A DNA stretch of 58,011 bases from contig JAAYEH010000182.1 in NCBI GenBank assembly GCA_012728855.1, positions 1 through 58,011 on the forward strand. The letters are read 5' to 3'. Both the position numbers and the translations under genes were made by a program. Shown one piece after another: positions 15,483 through 24,939 of this stretch. Under the pieces are notes generated by a model, which saw only the letters and a list, made by a program, of their open reading frames with translations, was not told the origin of the DNA and made no database searches. This DNA is from Rhodopirellula sp. GTDB taxonomy: Bacteria; Planctomycetota; Planctomycetia; Pirellulales; Thermoguttaceae. The number at the start of each line of letters is the position of its first letter. Positions within the stretch are counted from its first letter, which is position 1.

Positions 15483-17174
15483 ATGCGTTATTCACCGGTA
15501 AACCGAAAGACACAACTGGTCGCTGTGGCGGTCCTCGCTCTCGCCGTCTCCTCCCGTGGCAGCGCTCAACAGCCGCTTCGTCCGGGCGACCAGGTCCGAA
15601 CGACGCAAGAGGCGGAACTGAAAGCGGGCCAAGAGACTCTCCACGTTGTGCGTCCGGGGACCGTTCTTGCCGTTCAACAGGTTCAAGCCCCCTGGGTCGC
15701 GGTCACGCTCACCGAGGACGGTCGGCCACTGAGCGGCTGGATCCAGCAGCGACAGGTCGTCCGGGTCGAGCAGGCTGCCAGTGACGAGCGAGTTTCCGTC
15801 CGGCCGACGCCGCCCGCAGTTCGGCTTCAATCCGAGGAGACTTCTCTTGGCAAGGCGCCCGAAGGAATCGTTTGGTCTTCCTGTACGGCAAACGCGGACG
15901 GGACACGGGTGGCCTATGCCGTGCGCCGCGACGGCCGGTGGTGGATCACACTCAACGGCGCCGAGGGCCCAAAATACGATGAGATCGCTGCCGGCCACCC
16001 CCGGTTCAGCCCCGACGGGAAAAGGTTGGCGTACACGGCTCGCCGCGCAGACCGTTGGCTGGCAATCATCGACGGCCGCGAGAGCGCGCCGTTTGAGAAG
16101 ATCGGCGCCGACTTTCCGGTGTTTAGTGCGGATAGCGGCCACGTGGCCTATTCGGCAGTGCGTGACGGTGCGGCGACAGTGGTCATCGATAACGAGGAGC
16201 GACGGTACGAAGACGTGCTGCCGGGCACTCCCCGATTCAGCCCGGACGGCAAGCGATCGGCGTACGGCGCCATGCGAGACGGCAAGTGGTTCGCGGTTGT
16301 CGACGGCGTTGAGGGGGAAGCGTACGACGAGTTGCGTCAGCGGGATCTTGTCTTCAGTCCGGACGGCAGTCGTGTGGCCTATGTGGCACGGCGTGGACGG
16401 CAGTGGCATGTCGTCGTTGACGGTTCTGTCGCGGAGGGTTGCGACTGGGCGGGATATCCGACTTTCAGCCGGGATGGAAGGCGATGGTGCTACGAGGCGG
16501 GGCGTGGTCAGAAGCGATGGCTTGTCGTGGACGGTGCCGAGTGGAAGCCGCACGAAGCAATCGGCGATTTCGTCTTCAGCCCCGACGGCAGTCGAACGGC
16601 GTACTGGGCCGAGGACGGCGGGCGCTGGCGGGTCGTTCTCGATGGCCGGGAACAAACGCCCTACGACGGCTACGGTGAAGCGTCCCTCACCTTCAGTCCG
16701 GACGGGCGCAGGGTGACCTATGTCGCCGTTCGTGGCCAGGGCGCTCTGGCGGTCATCGATGGGCGGGAGGATCCGCTCTACGAGAGGATGCTGGAAAGTA
16801 CCCCGATCTTCAGCCCGGATAGTCGGCGAATCGCCTACGCAGGACTGCGGGATGGGAAGTGGCGGCTGGTGGTCGACGGCGCCGAGCGAGGAACGTATGA
16901 CTTGATCGGCGAGCAGACGGTGCGGTTCGTTGGAGACGGCAGCGGGGTTGCCTGCCTGGCAGGGTTCGGCAACCGGGTGGCCATCGCTCTGGAAGGCAGC
17001 TTCGGCAACGACTACAATTTTTTCGTTCGCGGCAACTTATGGTCGAAGGCCGACCAGGATTGGTTCCGGACGGTTGCCGTTCGCAATGGCGAGCTTTTTC
17101 GCGTCGACGTCCGCATTATCTCCAACGGATCGCACAGCGCAAACCGGCTGTCCGGACCCGCGCCCGTGCGATGA
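15483..17174 (+). CDS. Exported SH3-like plus TolB-type beta-propeller protein
   Basis: A 563-residue protein; the ATG at 15483 has GGAGAGG just upstream. A signal peptide (about 1-29) is followed by an SH3-like module (30-95: LRPGDQVRTT..., PGTVLAV, LSGWIQQRQVV) matching that of the TPR protein at 12497. From about residue 130 there are around ten repeats of the type 'F.FSPDG.R.AY.A.RDG.W..VVDG.E...YD', as in WD40-like/TolB_N propellers. The regular 'VVDG' strand gives one blade every 40 or so residues, and too many blades for one seven-blade propeller. It is probably a periplasmic or surface binding scaffold with no visible catalytic residues. Confidence 0.85.
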   Translation: MRYSPVNRKTQLVAVAVLALAVSSRGSAQQPLRPGDQVRTTQEAELKAGQETLHVVRPGTVLAVQQVQAPWVAVTLTEDGRPLSGWIQQRQVVRVEQAASDERVSVRPTPPAVRLQSEETSLGKAPEGIVWSSCTANADGTRVAYAVRRDGRWWITLNGAEGPKYDEIAAGHPRFSPDGKRLAYTARRADRWLAIIDGRESAPFEKIGADFPVFSADSGHVAYSAVRDGAATVVIDNEERRYEDVLPGTPRFSPDGKRSAYGAMRDGKWFAVVDGVEGEAYDELRQRDLVFSPDGSRVAYVARRGRQWHVVVDGSVAEGCDWAGYPTFSRDGRRWCYEAGRGQKRWLVVDGAEWKPHEAIGDFVFSPDGSRTAYWAEDGGRWRVVLDGREQTPYDGYGEASLTFSPDGRRVTYVAVRGQGALAVIDGREDPLYERMLESTPIFSPDSRRIAYAGLRDGKWRLVVDGAERGTYDLIGEQTVRFVGDGSGVACLAGFGNRVAIALEGSFGNDYNFFVRGNLWSKADQDWFRTVAVRNGELFRVDVRIISNGSHSANRLSGPAPVR

Positions 17175-17235
17175 TCGCTCCGATGTCGCCCTGCCCCGGC
17201 GAGATCGGGGCCTCACGAAGTGGACAGAATAGACG

Positions 17236-17439
17236 TCAGACGGGCTTCACTTGTTCTGCTCGAGGCCCCTTCGGCCCACGCCCCTCGACGAAAGAGACCT
17301 TCTGCCCTTCGTAGAGGTCTTCGTATTCGACGCCGTCCAGATTCGACGAATGAAAGAAGATGTCTTTGTTCCCCGCCAGCGCGATGAAGCCAAATCCTTT
17401 GTCCGTCAGTTTCTTGATCGTACCTTCCGCCATAGCCAT
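17236..17439 (-). CDS. Cold-shock domain protein (CspA family)
   Basis: A 67-residue protein with one cold-shock domain: RNP1-like KGFGFIAL and RNP2-like KDIFFHSSNL, then the conserved 'EGQKVSFVEGRGPKGPRAEQV'-like tail typical of CspA proteins. Such proteins bind single-stranded nucleic acid and act as RNA chaperones. The start is at 17439 (MAMAEG); the second Met at 17433 is an equally good alternative. It converges with the propeller gene over 61 bp, in which CCCCG-N7-CGGGG forms a small hairpin. Confidence 0.92.
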   Translation of the reverse strand: MAMAEGTIKKLTDKGFGFIALAGNKDIFFHSSNLDGVEYEDLYEGQKVSFVEGRGPKGPRAEQVKPV

Positions 17440-17671
17440 GTCCGTTCATACAGGAGTCACTGGTCGAGATGTCGCCCGGGTAACAGGACAGGCCGCCCAT
17501 CGCCACCAGATTGGGGAAATATACCAGAATCTCTTTGCTTCCGCAACAGACTACTCGCTACGACTGAGCACCCGGCGCAGGAACGGGTTTGCGGGGCCAA
17601 CAGGGATGGTTTAAGCTACCGATCCGGATTCTGGATTGTCGTGCCGTCGCAAGTTCAAGGAGGATCGAGAG

Positions 17672-17911
17672 ATGACGAGCAAGGAAGCTCGGGAGCGGAA
17701 ACTGACGGAAATTCAGGAGGTTGCGGAAGGCTGGGGAAAATGATTGCCCGAGAGGCATTTTCTCGACGGTCCGGGGCTGGACATGACGCTGGCCGACATG
17801 AAGGAATATGCCGTGGCGGCTTCTCGGGCCCTGGTGAAGGGGGCCGTGGAGTCAATGACCACCACTCAGGGAGAGCAACTGGGCGAAGAGGCTCCGTGCC
17901 CGCAAGATTGA
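17672..17911 (+). pseudogene. Relic of an insertion-sequence transposase N-terminus (ISKra4-like)
   Basis: The ATG at 17672 has a good ribosome site (AAGGAGGA) but runs into TGA after 24 codons (MTSKEARERKL...EGWGK). In the same frame the reading resumes as LDGPGLDMTLADMKEYAVAA and ends in QLGEEAPCPQD, TGA at 17911. The short piece KMIAREAFSR in another frame bridges the gap, so two compensating indels are likely. The 'GLD.TL..ME..AV..SRALV' and 'Q...LGEEAPCP' blocks resemble the start of ISKra4-type transposases; the zinc-finger and catalytic parts are gone. Family assignment rests on memory of the motifs only. Confidence 0.45.
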
Positions 17912-18395
17912 GACTCCTGGCAGCCGGAGAGTTTGTTCCACACGTGTCTCAGTTCGCTGGCCACGAGCGAAGAGTCTGGGCCGATGATGGCTGCGGAGGC
18001 CGCCTACACGTGCTCGCTAACAGCGCCTAACGAACAACCATGTACCGCTTTCGTCGGATGGACGGGAAATCCGGGTGTCTTTGAACCTCAACGGCTTACG
18101 CTTACCCGCAGATTCTGCGGAAGAGCCTGTTTTTCAGCAGCGACGATGGTCATGAAGATGATCCTATCGCCAACGCGGCGAATTCCGGTGTTGGATCACC
18201 CGACCCGCACCGCGGCCGCAAACGCAGCATCAACGAAGGTGGCGCACGTCAGCCGCAGGTGGAGTAGCTTCGCAATTTCCCCGATCAGGCCGAAGGCCGC
18301 CCGCGATTCCCCACCTTCGACGCGAACGGCGACGGCGGGCCGAGCAAAGACGAATTCATCGCGAAGGGAGGAATGATCAAACCATACAGGCCGCG
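17912..18395. other. Degenerate intergenic DNA with an EF-hand-like scrap
   Basis: No intact gene is seen. Around 18315-18357 one plus frame reads FDANGDGGPSKDEFIAKGG, an EF-hand calcium loop, but it is closed by a TAG some 60 bp upstream. It overlaps nothing else and is probably decayed coding DNA next to the IS relic. Confidence 0.3.
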
Positions 18396-20021
18396 TCATT
18401 CCGAGCCGGTAGCGGCAATCGCCTCCGCCACGGTCTTCACGCCGATCGGCTGCTTGTCGTTGAAGGGGCCATCGGCGCTGCCCGCGGGCCAGGTGGCCGG
18501 GTCGGCGTATCGGCCGTCGTCCTGGTACTGCTTCTGCAAACGATCGATCTCGGCTTTCAGCTCGGCGAACTTCGCGGCGACTTCCGGCTTCGACGCCTCG
18601 CCCGCGGCATCGAGGAGATTGTGCTGCTCGCACGGGTCGACCACGAGATCGAACAACTCGTAGGCGTTCTTCTTCCAGTAGTGGATAAGCTTGTGCGTGG
18701 CCGTGCGGACGCCGAAGTGGGCGGCCGTGTTGTGATGGCCGGGGTCGTGGTAGTAGCGATAGTAAACCGTCGTTCGCCAGTCGGCGGGCGATTCGCCGTG
18801 CAAAAGCGGGACGAGCGAGCGGCCCTGCATGGATGCGGGAACAGGCAGGCCCGCAAGATCAAGAAATGTGGAGGCAATATCGATGTTGGCCACGAACGAC
18901 GCGGGCGTGATGCCGGCACGAATGCCGGGGCCGCGAACAACGAGCGGAACACGCAGGCCGGGCTCATACATAAAACGCTTGTCGTAGAGGCCGAGTTCGC
19001 CGAGGTACCAGCCGTTGTCCGCCGAGTAAAAAACGACGGTGTTCCTGGCCAGGCCGGTCTGATCGAGGTAATCGAGAACCTTGCCGACGCCGTCGTCCAC
19101 GCCCTGCACGCAGGCCAGGTAGTCCTGCATGTAGCGTTGGTACTTCCAACGGATGAGATCCTTGCCGGTGAGCGTCTTCCTGCTGCCGTCCGCCGCAGCG
19201 ATTTCGACCTCGGCCGGCTTTTCGTTGAGCCACTGATTTCGAGCGCGTCCCATGAGGCCGGCGGGCGGTTCGAGCTTGAGGTCGCGGCGAGTGAGATCCT
19301 TGGCGACGGTCTGTTCGTTTGCCGGCAGCGCGGCGGGCCGAGTGGCATAGTCGTCCCAAAACGTCTCCGGCTCGGGGAAGGTTTTGCCTTGGAAGATCGC
19401 CTTGTTTCGCTCGTCGGGCTCCCACCAGCGGTGCGGCGCCTTTTGATGGAGCATGAGGAAGAACGGCTTCTGCTTCGGCCGCGTCTTGAGCCACTCGATT
19501 CCCAGATCCGTGGTCACCTCCGTGCAGTGCCCCTGGATGCTGAGTTTTCGGCCAGGCACGAGAAACTCGGGATCCCAGTATCGGCCCTGTCCGGGCAGCA
19601 CGATCCAACGGTCAAAGCCGGTGGGATCCGAGCCGAGATGCCACTTGCCGATCATGCCGGTGTGATACCCGCCGGCCTGCAGATGCTTGGCGACGTTGTC
19701 GCGCGAGCCGTCGAAACGGTTGAAAACAGGAACGCCGTTGAGGTGAGAGTATTGCCCGGTAATCAGCGTGGCGCGACTCGGAGTGCAGATCGAGTTCGTG
19801 ACGAAGGAATTGGTGAACCGAGCGCCGGCTTGGGCGAGGCGGTCGATGTGCGGCGTCGTATTGACCTTCGAACCGTAACACGAGATGGCCTGCTGCGCGT
19901 GGTCGTCGGAAAAGATGAAGAGGATGTTGGGCTTTGGCGACGGCGACTCGGCAGCCAGGCTCGCCGACGCGGCAATCAACGGCACGATGGCGGAAGCCAC
20001 AATGAATGGGTGTCGTTTCAT
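18396..20021 (-). CDS. Exported type I sulfatase
   Basis: A 541-residue arylsulfatase-family enzyme that cleaves sulfate esters, probably from algal polysaccharides. It has a signal peptide (about 1-24), a metal-binding SDD near residue 39, and the CTPSR motif at Cys79, the residue converted to formylglycine by FGE; further family blocks are GKWHLG, ADNGWYLGELGLYDK and the C-terminal KLIHYWKK region. The ATG at 20021 is preferred; a TTG nine bases upstream is unlikely. It lies 303 bp downstream of the fucosidase gene on the same strand, and that gap shows no gene. Sulfatase and fucosidase together suggest use of sulfated fucans, although the exact substrate cannot be read from the sequence. 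Confidence 0.95.
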   Translation of the reverse strand: MKRHPFIVASAIVPLIAASASLAAESPSPKPNILFIFSDDHAQQAISCYGSKVNTTPHIDRLAQAGARFTNSFVTNSICTPSRATLITGQYSHLNGVPVFNRFDGSRDNVAKHLQAGGYHTGMIGKWHLGSDPTGFDRWIVLPGQGRYWDPEFLVPGRKLSIQGHCTEVTTDLGIEWLKTRPKQKPFFLMLHQKAPHRWWEPDERNKAIFQGKTFPEPETFWDDYATRPAALPANEQTVAKDLTRRDLKLEPPAGLMGRARNQWLNEKPAEVEIAAADGSRKTLTGKDLIRWKYQRYMQDYLACVQGVDDGVGKVLDYLDQTGLARNTVVFYSADNGWYLGELGLYDKRFMYEPGLRVPLVVRGPGIRAGITPASFVANIDIASTFLDLAGLPVPASMQGRSLVPLLHGESPADWRTTVYYRYYHDPGHHNTAAHFGVRTATHKLIHYWKKNAYELFDLVVDPCEQHNLLDAAGEASKPEVAAKFAELKAEIDRLQKQYQDDGRYADPATWPAGSADGPFNDKQPIGVKTVAEAIAATGSE

Positions 20022-20324
20022 GGAAGTCAACTCTCAGCGGCGGGAAGGGCAGTACCTTCTGTCGTGAATGCCGGACCGCACAGCGACGGCATGCCATGTC
20101 GCAGTATCGCCCCGCGCCATGGCCGTGTCAATCGTCCGATGGTCCTTTCTCGACCCGATCGTCGGCAGCGACGACGCAGCGGCCGGGAGGCGGAAGACGT
20201 TGTACATTTTAGGGAAGCACTGAACGGCTGAAGGAAGCACTCAAAGCAAACCGGCCTCCACGAATCCGCGGGTTTCTCTCTGCTCGGGCCACTCTGGCGG
20301 GGCTCGGCTTTTTTTGGCGGAGCG

Positions 20325-22037
20325 TCATGGCGACGCTTTGTTCGCACGCGGCGCAAAGAGATGGAACTCCCGGATCGTCGGACCGCCCTCGCCATCGGTG
20401 ATATTGAGGCGGACGACCCTTGCGGTGACCGGCTCGAACGTCACTTCGAGGTTTTCGCCGACGGACTTGCCGCGGTGGATGGTTTTCCAGCCGTCGTCAT
20501 CCTTCCGCTGCAGCTCGAAGGCTTTCACGCGTACGCCGTAGTCCACGCACTCTTGGATCAAGGCGCGGTCGAACGTCTGCGGCTTGCCGAGGTCCACCTC
20601 CAGCCAGCACGGCCCGGTGGTAGCGTCGGTGGCCCAACGGGTGTGCTCATCGTCATCGACTGCCTTGGCCGCGCCGTAGGCGGCGTTTTGCTGGTAAACG
20701 GTGGAAGCGGTGGCTTGCACGCCCACGGTGAGCGATTGGCCAATGCTGGCAACAGGGATGGGAGCGATCTGAATGGCCGGCTTGTCGAGTTCGAGCACAA
20801 CAATGGTGTCGATCGGGTGTCGGTCGGATTTCGGCACGGCGATTTCGATGCCGTCGGCTGTCTGCTTCACGGTCGCCTGGCCGCCGGCGAGCGTAACGCT
20901 CTTGACGATTCTTGCCGGAAGCGCGGGCAGCTTCAGCGTCTCCTCCGGCCACGCCAAGATGTGGACGAAGATCTTGTTGTCTTTGCGAGTGCTGGCGATG
21001 TGTTTGGCCGGCTGGAACGGGCCGCCGCGCGTGGCGTAGATACTCTCGCCATACTTTGCCAGCCACTCGCCCATCTCGTTGAGACGCTCGACCTGGCGCA
21101 GCTCGATTTCGCCCGTGGGCATCGGGCCGACATTGAAGAGCAGGTTGCCGTCGCCGCCGGCGGTGCGGATGAGGGTTTGCAGGCACTCGGGCAGGCTTTT
21201 CATCTTGTCGTCGGGTTTCCAGGCCCATTGGCGGCAGATCGTCATGCAGGTTTCCCACGGGTGTTCGATGTCGAAGCCGCCGACGCGCTGTTCGGGCGTG
21301 GCATAGTCGCCGCAGCCGCCGCCGGCGCGGTTGTTCACCAGGATGTCGGGCTGCAAAGTGCGGCAGAGGCGGACGTTTTCCGACCCCTCCGCGCGGTCGA
21401 ATTCCTGCGGCACGTCGAACCACATCGTGGAAAGGGGCCCGTAGTTCGTAATCAATTCCTTGACCTGCGAGCGAAGGTAGCGGCGGTAGGCGGCGATGTC
21501 GGAGTTCTCGCGGCGAACCTTGCCTCCGGGGCTGGTCAGCGGGAAGTCGGGATGATGCCAGTCGCAAACCGAGTGATAAGTGCCGAAGGCGATGCCGGCG
21601 CGGCGGCAGGCATCGGCGAGTTCCTTCGTCACGTCGCGGGCCAACGGCGAGCGCATGATGTTGTAATCGGTCTCGCGGGTATCCCAGAGGCAGAAGCCGT
21701 CGTGGTGTTTGGTGGTCAGCACGATGTACTTCATGCCGGCGGCTTTGGCGACGGCCACCCACTGGTCGGCGTTGAACTTCGTCGGGTTGAACTTCTTATA
21801 GAGATTGTCGTACTCGTCGATCGGCGTCTGGCTCCCTCGCGACCAACCGATCTCCTGGCCGGTGAGGCTCACCGGGCCCCAATGGATGAACATGCCGAAC
21901 CGCATGTCCTGCCAGCGTTCTAACGCTGCGGGATCCGGCTTGAGCCATGGTTCGGTGCTCGGTTCGGCTCCCGCCGCTGCCGCGGTCAACGCCATCAGCG
22001 CCGCGGCTGCCAACGTTCGGATCGTTCGCGCGTTCAT
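20325..22037 (-). CDS. Exported alpha-L-fucosidase (GH29) with C-terminal discoidin-like domain
   Basis: A 570-residue glycoside hydrolase removing alpha-L-fucose. A signal peptide covers about residues 1-24. The GH29 catalytic part (about 30-360) shows RFGMFIHWG, LTTKHHDGF (His111/112) and STMWFD, whose Asp208 is the expected nucleophile. The linker (about 360-430) is beta-rich, and the last 130 residues (ASTVYQQNAAYGAAKAVDDD..., TFDRALIQE, RVVRLNI) form an F5/8 type C (discoidin) carbohydrate-binding fold. AAGGAG precedes the ATG at 22037. It follows the rhamnose mutarotase gene by 88 bp, pointing to a fucose/rhamnose utilisation cluster. Confidence 0.95.
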   Translation of the reverse strand: MNARTIRTLAAAALMALTAAAAGAEPSTEPWLKPDPAALERWQDMRFGMFIHWGPVSLTGQEIGWSRGSQTPIDEYDNLYKKFNPTKFNADQWVAVAKAAGMKYIVLTTKHHDGFCLWDTRETDYNIMRSPLARDVTKELADACRRAGIAFGTYHSVCDWHHPDFPLTSPGGKVRRENSDIAAYRRYLRSQVKELITNYGPLSTMWFDVPQEFDRAEGSENVRLCRTLQPDILVNNRAGGGCGDYATPEQRVGGFDIEHPWETCMTICRQWAWKPDDKMKSLPECLQTLIRTAGGDGNLLFNVGPMPTGEIELRQVERLNEMGEWLAKYGESIYATRGGPFQPAKHIASTRKDNKIFVHILAWPEETLKLPALPARIVKSVTLAGGQATVKQTADGIEIAVPKSDRHPIDTIVVLELDKPAIQIAPIPVASIGQSLTVGVQATASTVYQQNAAYGAAKAVDDDEHTRWATDATTGPCWLEVDLGKPQTFDRALIQECVDYGVRVKAFELQRKDDDGWKTIHRGKSVGENLEVTFEPVTARVVRLNITDGEGGPTIREFHLFAPRANKASP

Positions 22038-22125
22038 GCTTCTTACTCCTTCTTCAGGTTGTGGATTCTACGATTTGCTTCTGCGGAGCAGCTTGATTGC
22101 GGGTATCGTCTTTGCAGTTCCTGCG

Positions 22126-22464
22126 TCACTCTTCGTGGAAAAGCTCTTCCATCGCGGCCCAGCACTCGCCGTCACCAAGGCTCTCCAGCGGCTTGAGGCA
22201 GGGCTTGCAGAGAGCCCACCATTGTTGCGTCGTCTCATCGGCAGCCATTGTCGCCATGTCTGCTGCAAAGTCGTCGCCGTGGTACTCGAAGTAGCTGAAG
22301 AGGATCTGTTGGCCGTCGTCCAGCGCCCGCAGATAGATCGAGTAGTTGCGGATGTTGCATTGGTGGATCATGCGGAGCACGTCCGACCAAACCGCCGCGT
22401 GCAGCCGCTTGTACTCTTCCGCCTTCTCGGGCCGCAGTCCGACCACCATGCCATACCGTTTCAT
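22126..22464 (-). CDS. rhaM: L-rhamnose mutarotase
   Basis: A 112-residue protein of the DUF718/RhaM family, which interconverts the alpha and beta anomers of L-rhamnose. Family blocks: MKRYGMVVGLRPEKAEEYKR, HAAVWSDVL, NIRNYSIYL, LFSYFEY and the C-terminal QQWWALCKPC. The ATG at 22464 shares one base with the TAA stop of the RhaT-like gene (TAATG), and the strong ribosome site CGGAGGT lies inside the end of that gene, so translation is coupled. Confidence 0.93.
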   Translation of the reverse strand: MKRYGMVVGLRPEKAEEYKRLHAAVWSDVLRMIHQCNIRNYSIYLRALDDGQQILFSYFEYHGDDFAADMATMAADETTQQWWALCKPCLKPLESLGDGECWAAMEELFHEE

Positions 22465-22889
22465 TATTGTACCTCCGAAAACTCCGTCTGGACATCTCTC
22501 GTCGCCAGGTCGCCCGTGTAATTCCCGTAGGTCAACAACAGCACCGCCGCGATCAGCACGGTCAAAGCCGTCGCGAGAGTGACGCGGGTCAAACGCCGAC
22601 ACAATCGCCATTCGCGCAAGACGATTCCCACCACGTTGCTGATCAGCACCAGCATGATCATATGGATGGCCCAACTCGTAAACTTGTAGTGGCCCATCCG
22701 TACATGTCCCAGGTTATAGAAGAAGAACTGCCCGTACCAGAACAGGCCCGTAATCGCAGCCATGATCCAGTACGTCTGCCACGACCAGCCCCGCACTCGC
22801 CTTTCCGGCGTGTAGCAGGTGGCGGCAAATGTCGCACCGACGGCATGCATCGCCACGCCGAGCAGGGGATTGGAAATAATAGTGTCCAT
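22464..22889 (-). pseudogene. rhaT: RhaT-like L-rhamnose/H+ symporter with a large in-frame internal deletion
   Basis: A 141-residue frame whose N-terminus (NPLLGVAMHAVGATFAATCYTP...VRGWSWQTYW) matches the start of RhaT, and whose remainder (GLFWYGQFFFYNLGH, ISW-like SWAIHMI, NVVGIVLREW) matches the RhaT C-terminus. RhaT is normally about 340 residues with ten membrane segments; roughly 190-200 central residues are missing here, yet the frame is kept and only about four membrane segments remain. The join falls near residue 41. The start ATG at 22889 is chosen because homology begins there. Coupling to rhaM is intact. It could be a decayed transporter kept open by chance, or a mini-protein with a new role. 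Confidence 0.75.
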
Positions 22890-23367
22890 GGATGCCCTAT
22901 CCCAGAGTCGGGTGCGTAATCTCGCCTCGCCGCCTTCCTTTTCGTACACGCCATCGAAGCCGGAAAGGCAGGCCAGCCTTCTCACCCGGCTGGAACTGCC
23001 TGCCGGAACGCATCGATGTCACCGCCAGGCCGTTCTGGTCCATCGCCTGGAAATATCAGCAGAACTCGACTCCGTTTTACCGGGCTGCGCTAGCATAACC
23101 AGCCCGATCCCACCCGCCAAGTACCATTGGACATCCGAGTTATGCCTTGAAAAACACACCGTTCCATCCCGCTCACGTCTCACTTACCATGAACCCGGAA
23201 TTCGCACCCCTTTTGCGTGCGGCCGAGCGAAGCGAGGCCGGACTGCGAGGCCGCCTGTTCATCACTTTGGATTCGGGTATCCTATACGATTCCGCCTTGA
23301 TCGCAGGCGAGAGGAGTGGTCCTGTCGACGACGGGCCTTCTCGGGTAGATGTCGTGGAGCCTTCTTC
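22890..23367. other. 478-bp divergent intergenic region, no gene seen
   Basis: This separates the rhaT-like/rhaM unit (minus) from the MFS gene (plus) and should hold both promoters. A plus frame is open from 22819 through the MFS gene, but its sequence before 23368 is not protein-like and lacks homology to MFS N-termini. No operator or riboswitch-like structure was recognised. Confidence 0.4.
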
Positions 23368-24597
23368 ATGTTCATGCAGATATGTCCGGCGCTGATGGAT
23401 TGGACCGTGTTTCTCGTGCTCTTCGCAGTGCTCTACGGCGCCGGCGAGCAGGGGTTCAGTGGCATGCAGTGTGCCTGGATTGGGGGCATTGGCCAATTGG
23501 CGTATATGATAACGAGCCTGTTGGCGGGGCTGGTACTGACCCGGCGCAACGCACGCGGCTTTCTGCTCGCCAGCACGGCGGGCGGCACGATGATGGGGAT
23601 CGTCTGCCTGCAGTTGACCTCCTTTGCGCCGCAGATGGCGTGCCAGGCGTTGCTGTTCGTGTTCTTGGCTTTCTTCTTCAACTCCTTTCAGACCTTCATG
23701 CGGGGGGAGACGGCGCCCGGCGGCCTGGCGCTCACGGTGGGGCGATATACCCTGGCGTGGAGCAGCGGTAGTGCGGCCGGTTTTTTGAGTTCGGGTAGCC
23801 TCTACCAGCTTGGCACACTCGCCTTGTGCATGACGAATCTGCTGGTTGGAACAGTGATCCTCGTGGCGCTGCTCCGGCACAAGGCCCGTCCATATGCCAT
23901 GCTTAGCGCGGACGAGCATGTTGACGATGCGGCGTTTGCCGAGCGAGGGGCAAACGTGCGCTACGTCGTGGTGGGCTGGTGCCTGATCTTCACGGCGATG
24001 TTTGTCCAGAGGCCGTTGCTGAGCCTGTGGCCGGCGGCGTGCGCACGCATGGCCATTCTGCCATTTCTACCCGGGTTGGTTCTGTCACTGCATATGGCGG
24101 TGCAGGGGGTCTGCGGCTACCGCGTGGCGGCCTTTGCCGCCTGGCGGTATCGCCGAATGCCGCTGGTGATCCTGCACGTTGCCGGTGCGTTTCTGCTCGG
24201 CTTGGCATGGCTGAAACCCGTTTTCCCAGTGAGCGCCGCGGCGATCATTGCATTGGGGCTGTACATGGGGTACGCCTATTTCTCCGCCGTGTACTACGCC
24301 AGCAACTCGGGGCGCCGGTCTCTCAACATCGGGGTGAATGAGTGTCTGGTCGGGATGGGTTCGTTCGCCGGGCTGTTTGCGGTGCAGTTGGGTGAGAGGC
24401 TGATGGGCAAGGATGGCGGCATGTTTGCTGTGTGCGCTATCGCCCTCCTGGTGTCGCTGCTGATCCAGATCACTCTCGCTTCGTTGCGCACCGCCCGAGC
24501 GACGGAGCCGGCGATCCCGCCCTCGACTCTGGCAGAAGTGCCAGTAGGCGTGGTGTCGAATTCCGCGATCGATGCGTGGCCAACTTCCGGTGAGTGA
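23368..24597 (+). CDS. MFS-like multi-membrane-segment permease
   Basis: A 409-residue, very hydrophobic protein with about 11-12 membrane segments (WTVFLVLFAVLYGAG, MACQALLFVFLAFFF, LILVP-type stretches up to AVCAIALLVSLLIQITLA). A charged loop near residues 170-195 splits two halves of about six segments, and GG..LTRRNARG between segments 2 and 3 resembles the MFS loop motif. The ATG at 23368 has GGAG nine bases upstream; ATG 23374 is an alternative. The substrate is not readable; the neighbouring genes suggest a sugar or sugar acid. Confidence 0.8.
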   Translation: MFMQICPALMDWTVFLVLFAVLYGAGEQGFSGMQCAWIGGIGQLAYMITSLLAGLVLTRRNARGFLLASTAGGTMMGIVCLQLTSFAPQMACQALLFVFLAFFFNSFQTFMRGETAPGGLALTVGRYTLAWSSGSAAGFLSSGSLYQLGTLALCMTNLLVGTVILVALLRHKARPYAMLSADEHVDDAAFAERGANVRYVVVGWCLIFTAMFVQRPLLSLWPAACARMAILPFLPGLVLSLHMAVQGVCGYRVAAFAAWRYRRMPLVILHVAGAFLLGLAWLKPVFPVSAAAIIALGLYMGYAYFSAVYYASNSGRRSLNIGVNECLVGMGSFAGLFAVQLGERLMGKDGGMFAVCAIALLVSLLIQITLASLRTARATEPAIPPSTLAEVPVGVVSNSAIDAWPTSGE

Positions 24598-24939
24598 ACA
24601 CAACTTCGTCCTGCCGAGGAGCCTCTCTACACGATCGTCGCGGGATGGCGAGAGCCGGACGCGGGCGATTCATTGCGGCCCGACGACGTGGTGAAGAGGC
24701 GTCGGTGGTCGACAATGTCGGACAAGGGCGCTGGTCGGTAATCCTCGATTGCCAGCCGCGGCCATTCTCGGCTACTTTCAGGAATTCCTCTTTACGCCCG
24801 AGCAAGCGCGCGGGCCGGTCAAATATCTCTCGGGTGGAGACTCCACGACGAGATGACGTCGCCGACCTCTTATCCGCAAGATCGCGAAACGATCGTTCGG
24901 ACCAACCATCACGTCCGGGCGATTGATCGGGAACTGGCC

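Noticed and set aside
18621..20231. A long plus-strand open frame opposite the sulfatase gene
   Set aside because: Antisense to a complete sulfatase with the CTPSR motif; its translation has no domain.
22464..22985. RhaT-like gene starting at 22985
   Set aside because: Homology to RhaT begins only at MDTIISNPLLG (ATG 22889); the 32 residues before it do not resemble the family.
22819..23367. An N-terminal extension of the MFS permease
   Set aside because: The 183 extra residues are not protein-like and overlap the rhaT-like gene; the first membrane segment begins right after 23368.
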